Below, piece by piece: positions 45,440 to 58,069 of a DNA stretch of 64,000 bases. Each line of letters opens with the position of its first letter. Position 1 is the first letter of the stretch. The notes under the pieces are model-generated. The model did not search any database. It saw nothing but the letters and a program-made list of their open reading frames with translations, and was not told where the DNA came from. The position numbers and the translations under genes were made by a program. Source of the stretch: Xenopus tropicalis (Eukaryota; Chordata; Amphibia; Anura; Pipidae); contig NC_030677.2 in NCBI RefSeq assembly GCF_000004195.4, positions 45,199,142 through 45,263,141 on the forward strand. The letters are read 5' to 3'.

Positions 45440-46356
45440 TGATGAGGAAAATCCTCTGTAAAGTGCTCCCTGCAGTCTCACGGACCGGTCCGATTTTATC
45501 CAAGTGTATGATCACAAAACATCTGATATATCTCTGCAGGTGCGCTGATCAGGGAACTTGTACAAACTATACAACCAGTATGTGTATTGCAAACAAGTTC
45601 AACTTTATTTTGTTTTGATATTACTTATATAGAAGATAGAAAAACACATCCCATTATGCTTACGTATCATGGGTGGGTACATATGCCTTGCAATTATTAG
45701 TAGAAATACAGAAATTATTTTAGTAGCTACTGAAGCTTTATTATGATCTCTTAGCCTTGTATATTAGCTGAGATAATCAAGGCCGGAGCAACTTGGACAG
45801 ACAAGATAATGAGGATAATCATAACTACTGAAGTAACACATTCACAGGCCTTCATGATTGAAAACAAAATTGTGTAAATTCAGCATTAAGCAATTTTAAC
45901 CCCTATCACAGCATTTAGTAATTTAATCCCTATCAGTATTAGCATCTGTGGAAAGATCAGAGGCATCTCCTGTAGAGCTGATTTGAAATCTAACAAAGCA
46001 GAATTGTGCACTTGAGAATCAATACATAACATACGGAGGATATGTCGGCTGTATCTAATAATATGGTTAATTTAATAGCACAGTGTATATGTAATAAAGA
46101 GTTCCATACGAAATAGCAAGAGGTCTCATGAATATCCAGTTTTGAAGTGTCATGTTTTTTCGGCTAATATGAATCTAAATAAAATTAGAGCAACGGGGAC
46201 AATTTTAGAGAAAGGTAGAAAGAGCATTTGCCCTGGACCTCATACATCGCTAAAGCCACCTTTGGGCAAAATTGTATTGTATAGTGTTAAAACAGACTTT
46301 AGAATATATCAGTTACGTGTATGTTCATCCTGTGGACCTCCAAAAGTTGTAACACA
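45440..46356 (-). repeat. Putative 5' LTR of the endogenous retrovirus
   Basis: On the minus strand the inner end CTCATCA lies next to the primer-binding site. A TATATAA box (about 45632-45626) and an AATAAA (45609-45604) lie inside. The outer boundary TGTGTTACAACTTTTGG at 46356 is a guess from the TG...CA rule, because no second LTR is present to compare. Confidence 0.4.
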
Positions 46357-47246
46357 ATAGCTTAGGGGTTTCCAAAGGGACACACTGGTGTAGTGATGTA
46401 AGGGTCAGGAAAAACTCAACCCACACCCTGCTCTAATTTACAAAACCTTAACCCACACCCAACACTAATTCACAAAATGTTGCTTTTGTAGGGCACACAC
46501 CAGACCCAGACCCACATCTTCCCGCTCTGTATGCTACGCCTCTCGTTCCCACACACAGAATCTTATGGAGCAGAGGACCGCGCCCAACCAAAATGTGCAA
46601 TAGTTGCCGACATTTCAACCTGAACCCACTTGGTCCATGGGTTTTTGGTCAACCTGCACATCCAGTTTTGGATTCAAAGGTTTAAGAATCCATCATGATG
46701 TCCCACAAAAGAGTTTTCAGTCTTCTCTATGCTCCTTAGCAGCAATGTAAAGTATTTTGCAAATTCTTCTTAATTTGGCCACATTACATAAGTTAATACC
46801 TTTTTAAAAACGTTTGCTAAAGCTACATTTTGTACTTTTTTGTTTGCAGTACAAAGTGGTTGTGATGTTGTGTAAGAAATACTTTTCTGTGGAGTACACA
46901 ATAGAAACCTTACCTCTCATGGCAATTAATTCTCAGAAAGAACATCATGTTAAAGTAGCTTTGTGCACCAGACAGCCAATGAAGGCTTCTTTCTGCTGTA
47001 ACGTTATTTTAGATTGGGACAAGAGGTATAAATGTATAAACCAATGTCTACAGTTTTTGTTAACCCCTTCCGTCATTATCATAAAGATGTGGTTGCATGC
47101 AGAACGTTGAACTCTAAGGACAACTAAGGATTTTTGGCACAGTTTTTGCTCTCCAGTCATAGTGCTGTATATATTACCTGGCATATCGTTTCTGTGACAA
47201 TGACAATTTATGATCCAAGTTTACATCTCACTTCTCTTTTGTAAGG
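46357..47246. other. Intergenic, no gene seen
   Basis: A 98-codon plus frame (46814-47110) shows no recognisable domain. Confidence 0.4.
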
Positions 47247-47515
47247 CTAAGGCTAATGTCAGACCAGGCGTATGCCTCCTACCTGTGCATGCACCTGAAT
47301 GAATGTAATACGCTCGGGTGCAGGCACATGTAGCCGATATCCGCATAATAATGCGAGAGAATGCAAAGTCTTGCGTTTTTATGCATATTTCGGCTACATG
47401 TGCCTGCACCCAAGTGTATTCCATTCATTCGGGTGCAGGCACAGGTAGGAGGCGTATGGCGTTTTTTTCGGCAAGCGTTTTTCAGCTTCCTGAAAATATG
47501 ACATTAGTCTAAGGT
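47247..47515. mobile_element. Inverted-repeat MITE
   Basis: Outer ends GGCTAATGTCAGA and TGACATTAGTCTAAGG. Two nested inverted blocks share GGTGCAGGCACATGTAGCC / GGCTACATGTGCCTGCACC and GGCGTATGCCTCCTACCTGT / ACAGGTAGGAGGCGTATGGC. Target duplication unclear. Confidence 0.6.
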
Positions 47516-49089
47516 ACCATTGGTTTCTTCAACATGTCTCCAGCCAGCAGTAGACTATTGTGGTACCATAGACTATTGGTCTGGGAAATGCTGCAGTATC
47601 TAAGAACTCTGGAGGGGACATTTTCACTTGTTATGATATAGCTATAATCCTGTATTGTACAACTATCATGTATTATGATATCAATACAAAGGTTTCACTG
47701 AAATTCCTTTGATTTTGAGTTTATATGTAGCACAGTTCTTAATGCTATTATGCTACCTCTAGGGAGACTCATTTGTAAATTTGGCAGAGCTTTAGAGTTT
47801 ACACTTACAGACTTTAGCAGAGCAGCAGGAGGTGTGAAACAGCTTTGTTTACTGTTAGTTACTGGGTGAATGTGTTTACCGCCTCCTGTCCCTGGCAGCA
47901 ATACAAAGAAATAGCTGTGGGTGCCCAGAATTCAGCCATCACAATCTTGATTGGTAGTTGTTTTTTGTATAGCAAGTACAGAGAGCTGACAAAAACAGAA
48001 GGGAGTTTGGTACCTAAAACAACAGAAAATAAAAGCAACAATTTCATGAAAATTTTTAGGCACTGGTACTCAGAATGTCACTCTTACCCACATTCTCTAG
48101 AAACTATATAGAATACATTATCCAGTTGTGCAAACCAATAGATAAAAGTGCATTACTTATTTTCTACTACATGCTTTAGATTCTGTTGCACTCACATTAA
48201 GTAGTGGTACAGGCAACATAAGGCTGGAACTGGGGGTATGCACAAGAGGCACCTGCCAAGGGTACATTGGCCCTAGCCGTGCAATTGCTCTTTGTTAAAA
48301 AAAAAATCTATAAATCTGCCCATGAATCTGTCCTGGCTAAGTGAGTGAATGGAGTGAAGGAGAATGCCTTTGCGGAATTGGGGGTGAGGGGGTGCCGTTG
48401 TGGCTATACCTAGTGAAAGAGTAGGGAACCAGGGAGGGGTGGCAAGAAAGAGTGGGTGCAAAAGGTACTTGCCTTGGGCAGTAGTACTAAGGCAGCAGTA
48501 CTGACTTGCAACTAAACACTTTTGATCTGAAATTAACAAGTAACAACTAAATTAAGACAGGTCTTCTATGTGCATGTAAAGTCAGCCACTGTGCTAGGAG
48601 CATGCTTTATTAACAACAAAGAATCACTATACCTCAGTGGCACAGATATATTCCTATTTTATGATTATAGCCTGCAACAGTTCCATCCGGTCCACAATAG
48701 ATCTTTAGTCATTTAGTTGGGATTTCATAATCCCTTTATCAAATACTGATGACAGGTCCATCCGTATCAATAAGTCACAGTGTGTTTGCCTCAATCCATA
48801 TGTGGATGTATATTGCCCAACCTTTTCTCTACTTCTCAGTCCCTTTGAAAAGCAACATGAAAGGATGCATTAAACTTACTTCATGCCTAATTCTACCCAA
48901 AATAAACTGTAAATCTCCACAGAGGTACTTGGGCTTATTGACATTTTCTTAAGTGAAAAACTTCCCGGCTGTGCTTGAAGAGGAGCATTTATACGTTTTT
49001 TTTTTTTACTGTGGAAGGAAATGTTATACTCAGCAATTTGCCAATATACATTCTTTAAAGCTGTCAATGGTTAAAAAGCTATTTGTAAA
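47516..49089. other. Intergenic, no gene; repeat fragment 48223-48485
   Basis: 48223-48485 has GGCTGGAACTGGGGGTATGC, then AGAGGCACCTGCC and at the other end TACTTGCCTTGGGC, the dispersed repeat also at 34206-34420. Otherwise nothing recognised. Confidence 0.45.
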
Positions 49090-49275
49090 GCGAAGACACA
49101 TGGAGATTTTTAGGAGCAGCTACTTGTCACAGCTACTAAAGGCCAGCAAATACCCTCCCATAGACAATATTGAGAACTGCCTATACTAAAAAAAAATGTA
49201 GAGACAATTATCAGTAAATGATCAGCATTGTCTATTTTAGTAGCCATGACAGGTAGCTGCTACTAGTATCTCTGT
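49090..49275. mobile_element. Small inverted-repeat element, second copy
   Basis: AGACACATGGAGATTTTTAG on the left and GCTGCTACTAGTATCTCTGT on the right; shares TATCAGTAAATGATCAGCAT with 34565-34585. Confidence 0.65.
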
Positions 49276-49530
49276 GTATTTTTATTGTTATTACTTATCT
49301 TTCTGTTTAGGCCTTCTCCTATTTATATACTAGTCTCTTATTCAAACCACTCCCTGGTTTCTAAGGTAATTTGGACCCTAGCAACCAGATAGCTATTGGA
49401 GAGCTTCTGAATAAAAATTGAAATAATTAAAAAACTGCAAATAAAAAATGAAGAACGATTTCAAATGGTCTCAAGATTTTACCCTCTACATTATACTAAA
49501 AGTTAATTCAAAGGTGAACAACCCCTTTAA
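49276..49530. repeat. T2-related repeat, right end intact
   Basis: Same family as 27242-27680 and 30009-30384. Ends AAGGTGAACAACCCCTTTAA with the TTAA at 49527-49530; the left end is lost. Confidence 0.7.
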
Positions 49531-49592
49531 TATGTTTAATAAATGCATATTTAACTTACAAAAAAACTTTTGGGTTTAGTTTCCCTGTAAGC

Positions 49593-49874
49593 CAGTGATC
49601 CCCAACCAGTGGCTTGTGAGCGACATGTTGCTCCCCAACCCCTTGAATGTTGCTCCCAGTGGCCTCAAAGCAGGTGCTTATTGTTAGATTCCTGGCTTGG
49701 AGGCAAGTTTTGGTTGCTTAAAAAACAGGTGTACTGCCAAACAGAACCTTCTATAGGCTGCCAGTCCACATAGAATGGCCAATCATAGCCCTTATTTGGT
49801 ACATTTTTTCATGTTTGTGTTGCTCCTCAACTCTCTTCACAATCGAATGTGGCTCATGCGGTTGGGGATCCCTG
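49593..49874. mobile_element. hAT MITE (CAGTGATCCCCAACC family), copy 3
   Basis: CAGTGATCCCCAACC ... GGTTGGGGATCCCTG with 8-bp duplication CTGTAAGC at 49585-49592 and 49875-49882. Same orientation as copy 1. Confidence 0.92.
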
Positions 49875-49912
49875 CTGTAAGCATAGTATAGAACTTTTCG
49901 ATTTAAAGGAGA

Positions 49913-50388
49913 CATATCCTATAAAAATTAAAAATGTACCAGTGAATTATACTCCTCTAGATATAGAAGGATTGGGCTTAAAAAAGTTGTGTTTCAGACT
50001 GATTTATTGAGAAATTCCACCAAAAGCCCAGTAGTCCCGCCCATCTGTTCCACTTCCTGCTGGCTGAATTCTCTGGATGTGCAGGGGGGCCGGGTGCTCT
50101 CAGTACAGGCACTGTAGGATAGGAACCAATCAGCAGCCAGGCTGACCTAATAGAGAACTGGAGCTTGTCTTTGCAAGGCAGTGATTGGCTATCCCCCTCC
50201 TACTGTGCTTCTGGCAGGGACCGTTAGGACACGCCCATCCATCATTTCAAACATGGACAGAGAACTACAATAAAGGGGCCACTTTTACAGAGAGGATTAA
50301 TTTTTAGCACAAAGTGAAACCAGCACCATATATTATTCATAATTGCCTACAAAATTAGGGTTTTTCCCATTTATCCACTATGTCTCCT
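49913..50388. mobile_element. T2/Kolobok-type MITE with its right tip lost at a Tc1
   Basis: Left TTAAAGGAGACATATCC is intact. The right end reads CCACTATGTCTCCT and then changes to GATATAAAAAGTC, the end of the Tc1, in place of the expected TTTAA. Confidence 0.7.
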
Positions 50389-50390
50389 GA

Positions 50391-51986
50391 TATAAAAAGT
50401 CTACACACCCCTAATAAAATGCCAGGTTCCTGTGCTGTACAAAAATGAGACAAAGATAAATAATTTTATTAACTTTTTTCACCTTTAATGTGACCTATAA
50501 ACTGTACCACTCAATTGAAAAACAAACTGAAATCTTTTAGGTGGAGGGAAGAAAACCAAAAAAACTAAAATAATGTGGTTGCATAAGTGTGCACACCCTT
50601 AAACTAATACTTTGTTGAAGCACCTTTTGATTTTATTACAGCACTCAGTCTTTTTGGGTATGAGTCTATCATCATGGCACATTTTGACTTTGCAAGATTT
50701 GCCCACTCTTCTTTGCAGAAACACTCCAAATCTGTCAGATTGCGAGGGCATCTCCTGGGCACAGCCCTCTTCAGATCAACCCACAGATTTTCAATCGGAT
50801 TCAGGTCTGGGCTCTGGCTGGGCCATTCCAAAACTTTAATCTTCTTCCGGTGAAGCCATTCTTTGTTGATTTGGACGTTTGCTTTGGGTCATTGTCATGC
50901 TGAAAAATGAAGTTCCTCCTCATGTTCAGCTTTCTAGAAGAAGCCTGAAGGTTTCGTGCCAATATTGACTGGTATTTGGAACTGTTCATAATTCCCTCTA
51001 TCTTAACTAAGGCCCCAGTTCCAGCTGAAGAAAAACAGCCCCAAAGCATGATGCTGCCACCACCATGCTTCACTGTGGGTATGGTGTTCTTTTGGTGATG
51101 TGCAGTATTTTTTTTTGCACCAAACATATTTTTTGGAATTATGGCCAAAAAGTTCAACCTTGGTTTGATCAGACCATAACACCTTTTCCCACATGCTTTT
51201 GAGAGACTTCAGATGTGTTTTTGCAAAATGTAGCCTGGCTTGGATGTTTTCCATCGTAAGAAAAGGCTTTTGTCTTGCCACTCTACCCCATAGCCCAGAC
51301 ATAAGAACAATACGGGAGATTGTTGTCACATGTACCAGACAGCCAGTACTTGCCAGATATTCCTGCAGCTCCTTTAATGTTGCTGTAGGCCTCTTGGCAG
51401 CCTCCCTGACCAGTTTTCTTCTCGTCTTTTCATCAATTTTGGAGGGAAGTCCAGTTCTTGGTAATGTCACTGTTGTGCCATATTTTCTCCACTTGATGAT
51501 GACTGTCTTCACTGTGTTCCATGGTATATCTAATGCCTTGGAAATTCTTTTGTACCCTTCTCCTGACTGATATCTTTTAACAATGAGATCCCTCTGATGC
51601 TTTGGAAGGTCTCTGGGGAACATGGCTTTTGCTGTGGGATGCGACTAAAGAAATGTCAGGAAAGACCAACTAGAGCAGCTGAACTTTATTTGGGGTTAAT
51701 CAGATGCACTTTAAATGATGGCAGGTGTATGCTGACTCCTATTTAACATGATATTAAATGTGATTGCTTAATTCTGAACACAGCTACATCCCCAGTTAGA
51801 AGAGGGTGTGCACACTTATGCAACCACATTATTTTAGTTTTCTTGGTTTTCTTCCCTCCACCTAAAAGATTTTGGTTTGTTTTTCAATTGAGTGGTACAG
51901 TTTATAGGTCACATTAAAGGTGGAAAAATTCTGAAATGATTTATCTTTGTCTCATTTTTGTATAAACAGGAACCTGACATCTTACC
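50391..51986 (-). mobile_element. Second Tc1-like element, decayed, right end eroded
   Basis: Left end TATAAAAAGTCTACACACCC and a right inverted repeat running to ...CCAGGGGTGTGTAGATA. The repeats are about 210 bp (shared GTGGTTGCATAAGTGTGCACACCC). The last 10 or so bases of the right end (expected CTTTTTATA) are replaced by minisatellite sequence. The transposase is broken. Confidence 0.85.
50604..51623 (-). pseudogene. Tc1-like transposase pseudogene, at least two frameshifts
   Basis: Reads from MFPRDLPKHQ (ATG 51623) to GASTKY (stop 50604-50606), about 340 codons if frames are followed, the usual Tc1 length. The first frame carries the helix-turn-helix region and LWSDQTK. It breaks near an eight-T run at about 51109-51116. 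The second carries GGGSIMLWGCFSSAGTG and FQHDNDPKQ; a further break near 50865 leads to EWPSQSPDLNPIENLW. All three catalytic positions are visible, but no single frame holds them. It belongs to a different subfamily from 5625-6644. Confidence 0.9.
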
Positions 51987-54900
51987 AGGGGTGTGTAGAT
52001 AGGTCAGTATGGGTCTGTATGTGAGTGTATAGATAGGTCAGTGTGGGTCTGTATGTGAGTGGATAGATAGGTCAGTGTGGGTCTGTATGTGAGTGTATAG
52101 ATAGGTCAGTATGGGTCTGTATGTGAGTGTATAGATAGGTCAGTATGGGTCTGTACGTGAGTGGATAGATAGGTCAGTGTGGGTCTGTACGTGAGTGTAT
52201 AGATAGGTCAGTATGGGTCTGTATGTGAGTGTATAGATAGGTCAGTATGGGTCTGTATGTGAGTGGATAGATAGGTCAGTGTGGGTCTGTACGTGAGTGT
52301 ATAGATAGGTCAGTATGGGTCTGTATGTGAGTGTATAGATAGGTCAGTATGGGTCTGTATGTGAGTGTATAGATAGGTCAGTATGGGTCTGTGTGTGAGT
52401 GTATAGATAGGTCAGTATGGGTCTATATGTGAGTGTATAGATAGGTCAGTATGGGTCTGTGTGTGAGTGGATAGATAGGTCAGTATGGGTTTATGTATGT
52501 GAGTGGATAGATAGGTCAGTATGGGTCTGTATGTGAGTGGATAGATAGGTCAGTATGGGTCTGTATGTGAGTGTATAGATAGGTCAGTATGGGTCTGTAT
52601 GTGAGTGTATAGATAGGTCAGTATGGGTCTGTATGTGAGTGTATAGATAGGTCAGTATGGGTCTGTACGTGAGTGTATAGATAGGTCAGTATGGGTCTGT
52701 ACATGAGTGTATAGATAGGTCAGTATGGGTCTGTACGTGAGTGTATAGATAGGTGAGTATGGGTCTGTATGTGAGTGTATAGATAGGTCAGTATGGGTCT
52801 GTACGTGAGTGTATAGATAGGTCAGTATGGGTCTGTATGTGAGTGTATAGATAGGTCAGTATGGGTCTGTACGTGAGTGTATAGATAGGTCAGTATGGGT
52901 CTGTATGTGAGTGTATAGATAGGTCAGTATGGGTCTGTATGTGAGTGGATAGATAGGTCAGTATGGGTCTGTATGTGAGTGGATAGATAGGTCAGTGTGG
53001 GTCTGTATGTGAGTGGATAGATAGGTCAGTATGGGTCTGTATGTGAGTGTATAGATAGGTCAGTATGGGTCTGTGTGTGAGTGTATAGATAGGTCAGTAT
53101 GGGTCTATATGTGAGTGTATAGATAGGTCAGTATGGGTCTGTGTGTGAGTGTATAGATAGGTCAGTATGGGTCTATATGTGAGTGGATAGATAGGTCAGT
53201 ATGGGTCTGTATGTGAGTGGATAGATAGGTCAGTATGGGTCTGTATGTGAGTGGATAGATAGGTCAGTATGGGTCTATATGTGAGTGGATAGATAGGTCA
53301 GTATGGGTCTGTATGTGAGTGTATAGATAGGTCAGTATGGGTCTGTATGTGAGTGTATAGATAGGTCAGTATGGGTCTGTATGTGAGTGTATAGATAGAT
53401 CAGTATGGGTCTGTATGTGAGTGTATAGATAGGTCAGTATGGGTCTGTATGTCAGTGTATAGATAGGTCAGTATGGGTCTGTATGTGAGTGTATAGATAG
53501 ATCAGTATGGGTCTGTATGTGAGTGGATAGATAGGTCAGTATGGGTCTGTATGTGAGTGTATAGATAGGTCAGTATGGGTCTGTATGTGAGTGTATAGAT
53601 AGGTCAGTATGGGTCTGTATGTGAGTGTATAGATAGGTCAGTATGGGTCTGTATGTGAGTGTATAGATAGGTCAGTATGGGACTGTATGTGAGTGTATAG
53701 ATAGGTCAGTATGGGTCTGTATGTGAGTGTATAGATAGGTCAGTATGGGTCTGTATGTGAGTATATAGATAGGTCAGTATGGGACTGTATGTCAGTGTAT
53801 AGATAGGTCAGTATGGGTCTGTATGTGAGTGTATAGATAGATCAGTATGGGTCTGTATGTGAGTGGATAGATAGGTCAGTATGGGTCTGTATGTGAGTGT
53901 ATAGATAGGTCAGTATGGGTCTGTATGTGAGTGTATAGCTAGGTCAGTATGGGACTGTATGTGAGTGTATAGATAGGTCAGTATGGGTCTGTATGTGAGT
54001 GTATAGATAGGTCAGTATGGGTCTGTATGTGAGTGTATAGATAGGTCAGTATGGGACTGTATGTGAGTGTATAGATAGGTCAGTATGGGTCTGTATGTGA
54101 GTGTATAGATAGGTCAGTATGGGTCTGTATGTGAGTGTATAGATAGGTCAGTATGGGACTGTATGTGAGTGTATAGATAGGTCAGTATGGGTCTGTATGT
54201 GAGTGGATAGATAGGTCAGTATGGGTCTGTATGTGAGTGTATAGATAGGTCAGTATGGGTCTGTATGTGAGTATATAGATAGGTCAATATGGGTCTGTAT
54301 GTGAGTGTATAGATAGGTCAGTATGGGTTTATGTATGTGAGTGGATAGATAGGTCAGTATGGGTCTGTATGTGAGTGTATAGATAGGTCAGTATGGGTCT
54401 GTATGTGAGTGTATAGATAAGTCAGTATGGGTCTGTATGTGAGTATATAGATAGGTCAGTATGGGTCTGTATGTGAGTGGATAGATAGGTCAGTATGGGT
54501 CTGTATGTGAGTGTATAGATAGGTCAGTATGGGTCTGTATGTGAGTATATAGATAGGTCAATATGGGTCTGTATGTGAGTGTATAGATAGGTCAGTATGG
54601 GTTTATGTATGTGAGTGGATAGATAGGTCAGTATGGGTCTGTATGTGAGTGTATAGATAGGTCAGTATGGGTCTGTATGTGAGTGTATAGATAAGTCAGT
54701 ATGGGTCTGTATGTGAGTATATAGATAGGTCAGTATGGGTCTGTATGTGAGTGTATAGATAGGTCAGTATGGGTTTATGTATGTGAGTGGATAGATAGGT
54801 CAGAATGGGTCTGTATGTGAGTGTATAGATAGGTCAGTATGGGTTTATGTATGTGAGTGGATAGATAGGTCAGAATGGGTCTGTATGTGAGTGTATAGAT

Positions 54901-57900
54901 AGGTCAGTATGGGTCTGTATGTGAGTGTATAGATAGGTCAGTATGGGTCTGTATGTGAGTATATAGATAGGTCAGTATGGGTCTGTATGTGAGTGTATAG
55001 ATAGGTCAGTATGGGTTTATGTATGTGAGTGTATAGATAGGTCAGAATGGGTCTGTATGTGAGTGTATAGATAGGTCAGTATGGGTCTGTATGTGAGTGT
55101 ATAGATAGGTCAGTATGGGTTTATGTATGTGAGTGTATAGATAGGTCAGTATGGGTCTGTATGTGAGTGGATAGATAGGTCAGTATGGGTCTGTATGTGA
55201 GTGTATAGATAGGTCAGTATGGGTTTATGTATGTGAGTGGATAGATAGGTCAGTATGGGTCTGTATGTGAGTGGATAAATAGGTCAGTATGGGTCTGTAT
55301 GTGAGTGGATAGATAGGTCAGTATGGGTCTGTATGTGAGTGTATAGATAGGTCAGTGTGGGTCTGTATGTGAGTGGATAGATAGGTCAGTGTGGGTCTGT
55401 ATGTGAGTGTATAGATAGGTCAGTGTGGGTCTGTATGTGAGTGTATAGATAGGTCAGTATGGGACTGTATGTGAGTGTATAGATAGGTCAGTGTGGGTCT
55501 GTATGTGAGTGTATAGATAGGTCAGTGTGGGTCTGTATGTGAGTGGATAGATAGGTCAGTATGGGTCTGTATGTGAGTGTATAGATAGGTCAGTATGGGT
55601 CTATATGTGAGTATATAGATAGGTCAGTATGGGACTGTATGTCAGTGTATAGATAGGTCAGTATGGGTCTGTATGTGAGTGTATAGATAGATCAGTATGG
55701 GTCTGTATGTGAGTGGATAGATAGGTCAGTATGGGTCTGTATGTGAGTGTATAGATAGGTCAGTATGGGTCTGTATGTGAGTGTATAGCTAGGTCAGTAT
55801 GGGACTGTATGTGAGTGTATAGATAGGTCAGTATGGGTCTGTATGTGAGTGTATAGATAGGTCAGTATGGGTCTGTATGTGAGTGTATAGATAGGTCAGT
55901 ATGGGACTGTATGTGAGTGTATAGATAGGTCAGTATGGGTCTGTATGTGAGTGTATAGATAGGTCAGTATGGGTCTGTATGTGAGTGTATAGATAGGTCA
56001 GTATGGGACTGTATGTGAGTGTATAGATAGGTCAGTATGGGTCTGTATGTGAGTGGATAGATAGGTCAGTATGGGTCTGTATGTGAGTGTATAGATAGGT
56101 CAGTATGGGTCTGTATGTGAGTGGATAGATAGGTCAGTATGGGTCTGTATGTGAGTGTATAGATAGGTCAGTATGGGTCTGTATGTGAGTATATAGATAG
56201 GTCAATATGGGTCTGTATGTGAGTGTATAGATAGGTCAGTATGGGTTTATGTATGTGAGTGGATAGATAGGTCAGTATGGGTCTGTATGTGAGTGTATAG
56301 ATAGGTCAGTATGGGTCTGTATGTGAGTGTATAGATAAGTCAGTATGGGTCTGTATGTGAGTATATAGATAGGTCAGTATGGGTCTGTATGTGAGTGGAT
56401 AGATAGGTCAGTATGGGTCTGTATGTGAGTGTATAGATAGGTCAGTATGGGTCTGTATGTGAGTATATAGATAGGTCAATATGGGTCTGTATGTGAGTGT
56501 ATAGATAGGTCAGTATGGGTTTATGTATGTGAGTGGATAGATAGGTCAGTATGGGTCTGTATGTGAGTGTATAGATAGGTCAGTATGGGTCTGTATGTGA
56601 GTGTATAGATAAGTCAGTATGGGTCTGTATGTGAGTATATAGATAGGTCAGTATGGGTCTGTATGTGAGTGTATAGATAGGTCAGTATGGGTTTATGTAT
56701 GTGAGTGGATAGATAGGTCAGAATGGGTCTGTATGTGAGTGTATAGATAGGTCAGTATGGGTTTATGTATGTGAGTGGATAGATAGGTCAGAATGGGTCT
56801 GTATGTGAGTGTATAGATAGGTCAGTATGGGTCTGTATGTGAGTGTATAGATAGGTCAGTATGGGTCTGTATGTGAGTATATAGATAGGTCAGTATGGGT
56901 CTGTATGTGAGTGTATAGATAGGTCAGTATGGGTTTATGTATGTGAGTGTATAGATAGGTCAGAATGGGTCTGTATGTGAGTGTATAGATAGGTCAGTAT
57001 GGGTCTGTATGTGAGTGTATAGATAGGTCAGTATGGGTTTATGTATGTGAGTGTATAGATAGGTCAGTATGGGTCTGTATGTGAGTGGATAGATAGGTCA
57101 GTATGGGTCTGTATGTGAGTGTATAGATAGGTCAGTATGGGTTTATGTATGTGAGTGGATAGATAGGTCAGTATGGGTCTGTATGTGAGTGGATAAATAG
57201 GTCAGTATGGGTCTGTATGTGAGTGGATAGATAGGTCAGTATGGGTCTGTATGTGAGTGTATAGATAGGTCAGTGTGGGTCTGTATGTGAGTGGATAGAT
57301 AGGTCAGTGTGGGTCTGTATGTGAGTGTATAGATAGGTCAGTGTGGGTCTGTATGTGAGTGGATAGATAGGTCAGTGTGGGACTGTATGTGAGTGTATAG
57401 ATAGGTCAGTGTGGGTCTGTATGTGAGTGTATAGATAGGTCAGTGTGGGTCTGTATGTGAGTGGATAGATAGGTCAGTATGGGTCTGTATGTGAGTGTAT
57501 AGATAGGTCAGTATGGGTCTGTATGTGAGTGGATAGATAGGTCAGTATGGGTCTGTATGTGAGTGTATAGATAGGTCAGTATGGGTTTATGTATGTGAGT
57601 GGATAGATAGGTCAGTATGGGTCTGTATGTGAGTGGATAAATAGGTCAGTATGGGTCTGTATGTGAGTGGATAGATAGGTCAGTATGGGTCTGTATGTGA
57701 GTGTATAGATAGGTCAGTGTGGGTCTGTATGTGAGTGGATAGATAGGTCAGTGTGGGTCTGTATGTGAGTGTATAGATAGGTCAGTGTGGGTCTGTATGT
57801 GAGTGGATAGATAGGTCAGTGTGGGACTGTATGTGAGTGTATAGATAGGTCAGTGTGGGTCTGTATGTGAGTGTATAGATAGGTCAGTGTGGGTCTGTAT

Positions 57901-58055
57901 GTGAGTGGATAGATAGGTCAGTATGGGTCTGTATGTGAGTGGATAGATAGGTCAGTATGGGTCTGTGTGTGAGTGTATAGATAGGTCAGTATGGGTCTGT
58001 ATGTGAGTGTATAGATAGGTCAGTATGGGTTTATGTATGTGAGTGGATAGATAGG
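51987..58055. repeat. 34-bp minisatellite, about 178 units, with higher-order duplications
   Basis: The unit is GTGTATAGATAGGTCAGTAT followed by GGGTCTGTATGTGA, with 36-bp variants (GGGTTTATGTATGTGA) and point variants (GTGGATAG, AGCTAG, GGGACTG, CAATAT). Marker variants show that about 53700-55550 is copied as about 55550-57468. The AGCTAG marker at 53937 recurs at 55787, exactly 1850 bases on (47 units of 34 plus 7 of 36). The right copy has two extra units near 56130. A 444-base block is repeated again (GGATAA at 57191 and 57635). No coding potential. Confidence 0.97.
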
Positions 58056-58069
58056 TATGTATAGGTTGT

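Larger units (their letters stand above)
42137..46356 (-). mobile_element. 5' half of an endogenous retrovirus (LTR, PBS, gag, pro)
   Basis: Read on the minus strand: a putative LTR (46356-45440), a tRNA-Leu-like primer-binding site, a leader of about 580 bases, gag, an in-frame UAG and protease. The rest of pol, env and the 3' LTR are missing. One CCHC knuckle and the gag-UAG-pro frame resemble gamma/epsilon-type (class I-like) retroviruses. The fragment is defective: gag has a frameshift and pol is cut off. The class is inferred from architecture only. Confidence 0.85.

Noticed and set aside
45436..45460. CTGATGAGG in the retroviral LTR as another hammerhead
   Set aside because: No GAAA and no matching stem I or cleavage triplet follow.
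46814..47110. 98-codon plus frame as an exon
   Set aside because: No domain, no convincing splice sites and no neighbouring gene.
51987..58055. CRISPR array or centromeric satellite
   Set aside because: Units are contiguous without spacers, the genome is vertebrate, and the array is local with a clear start at a Tc1.
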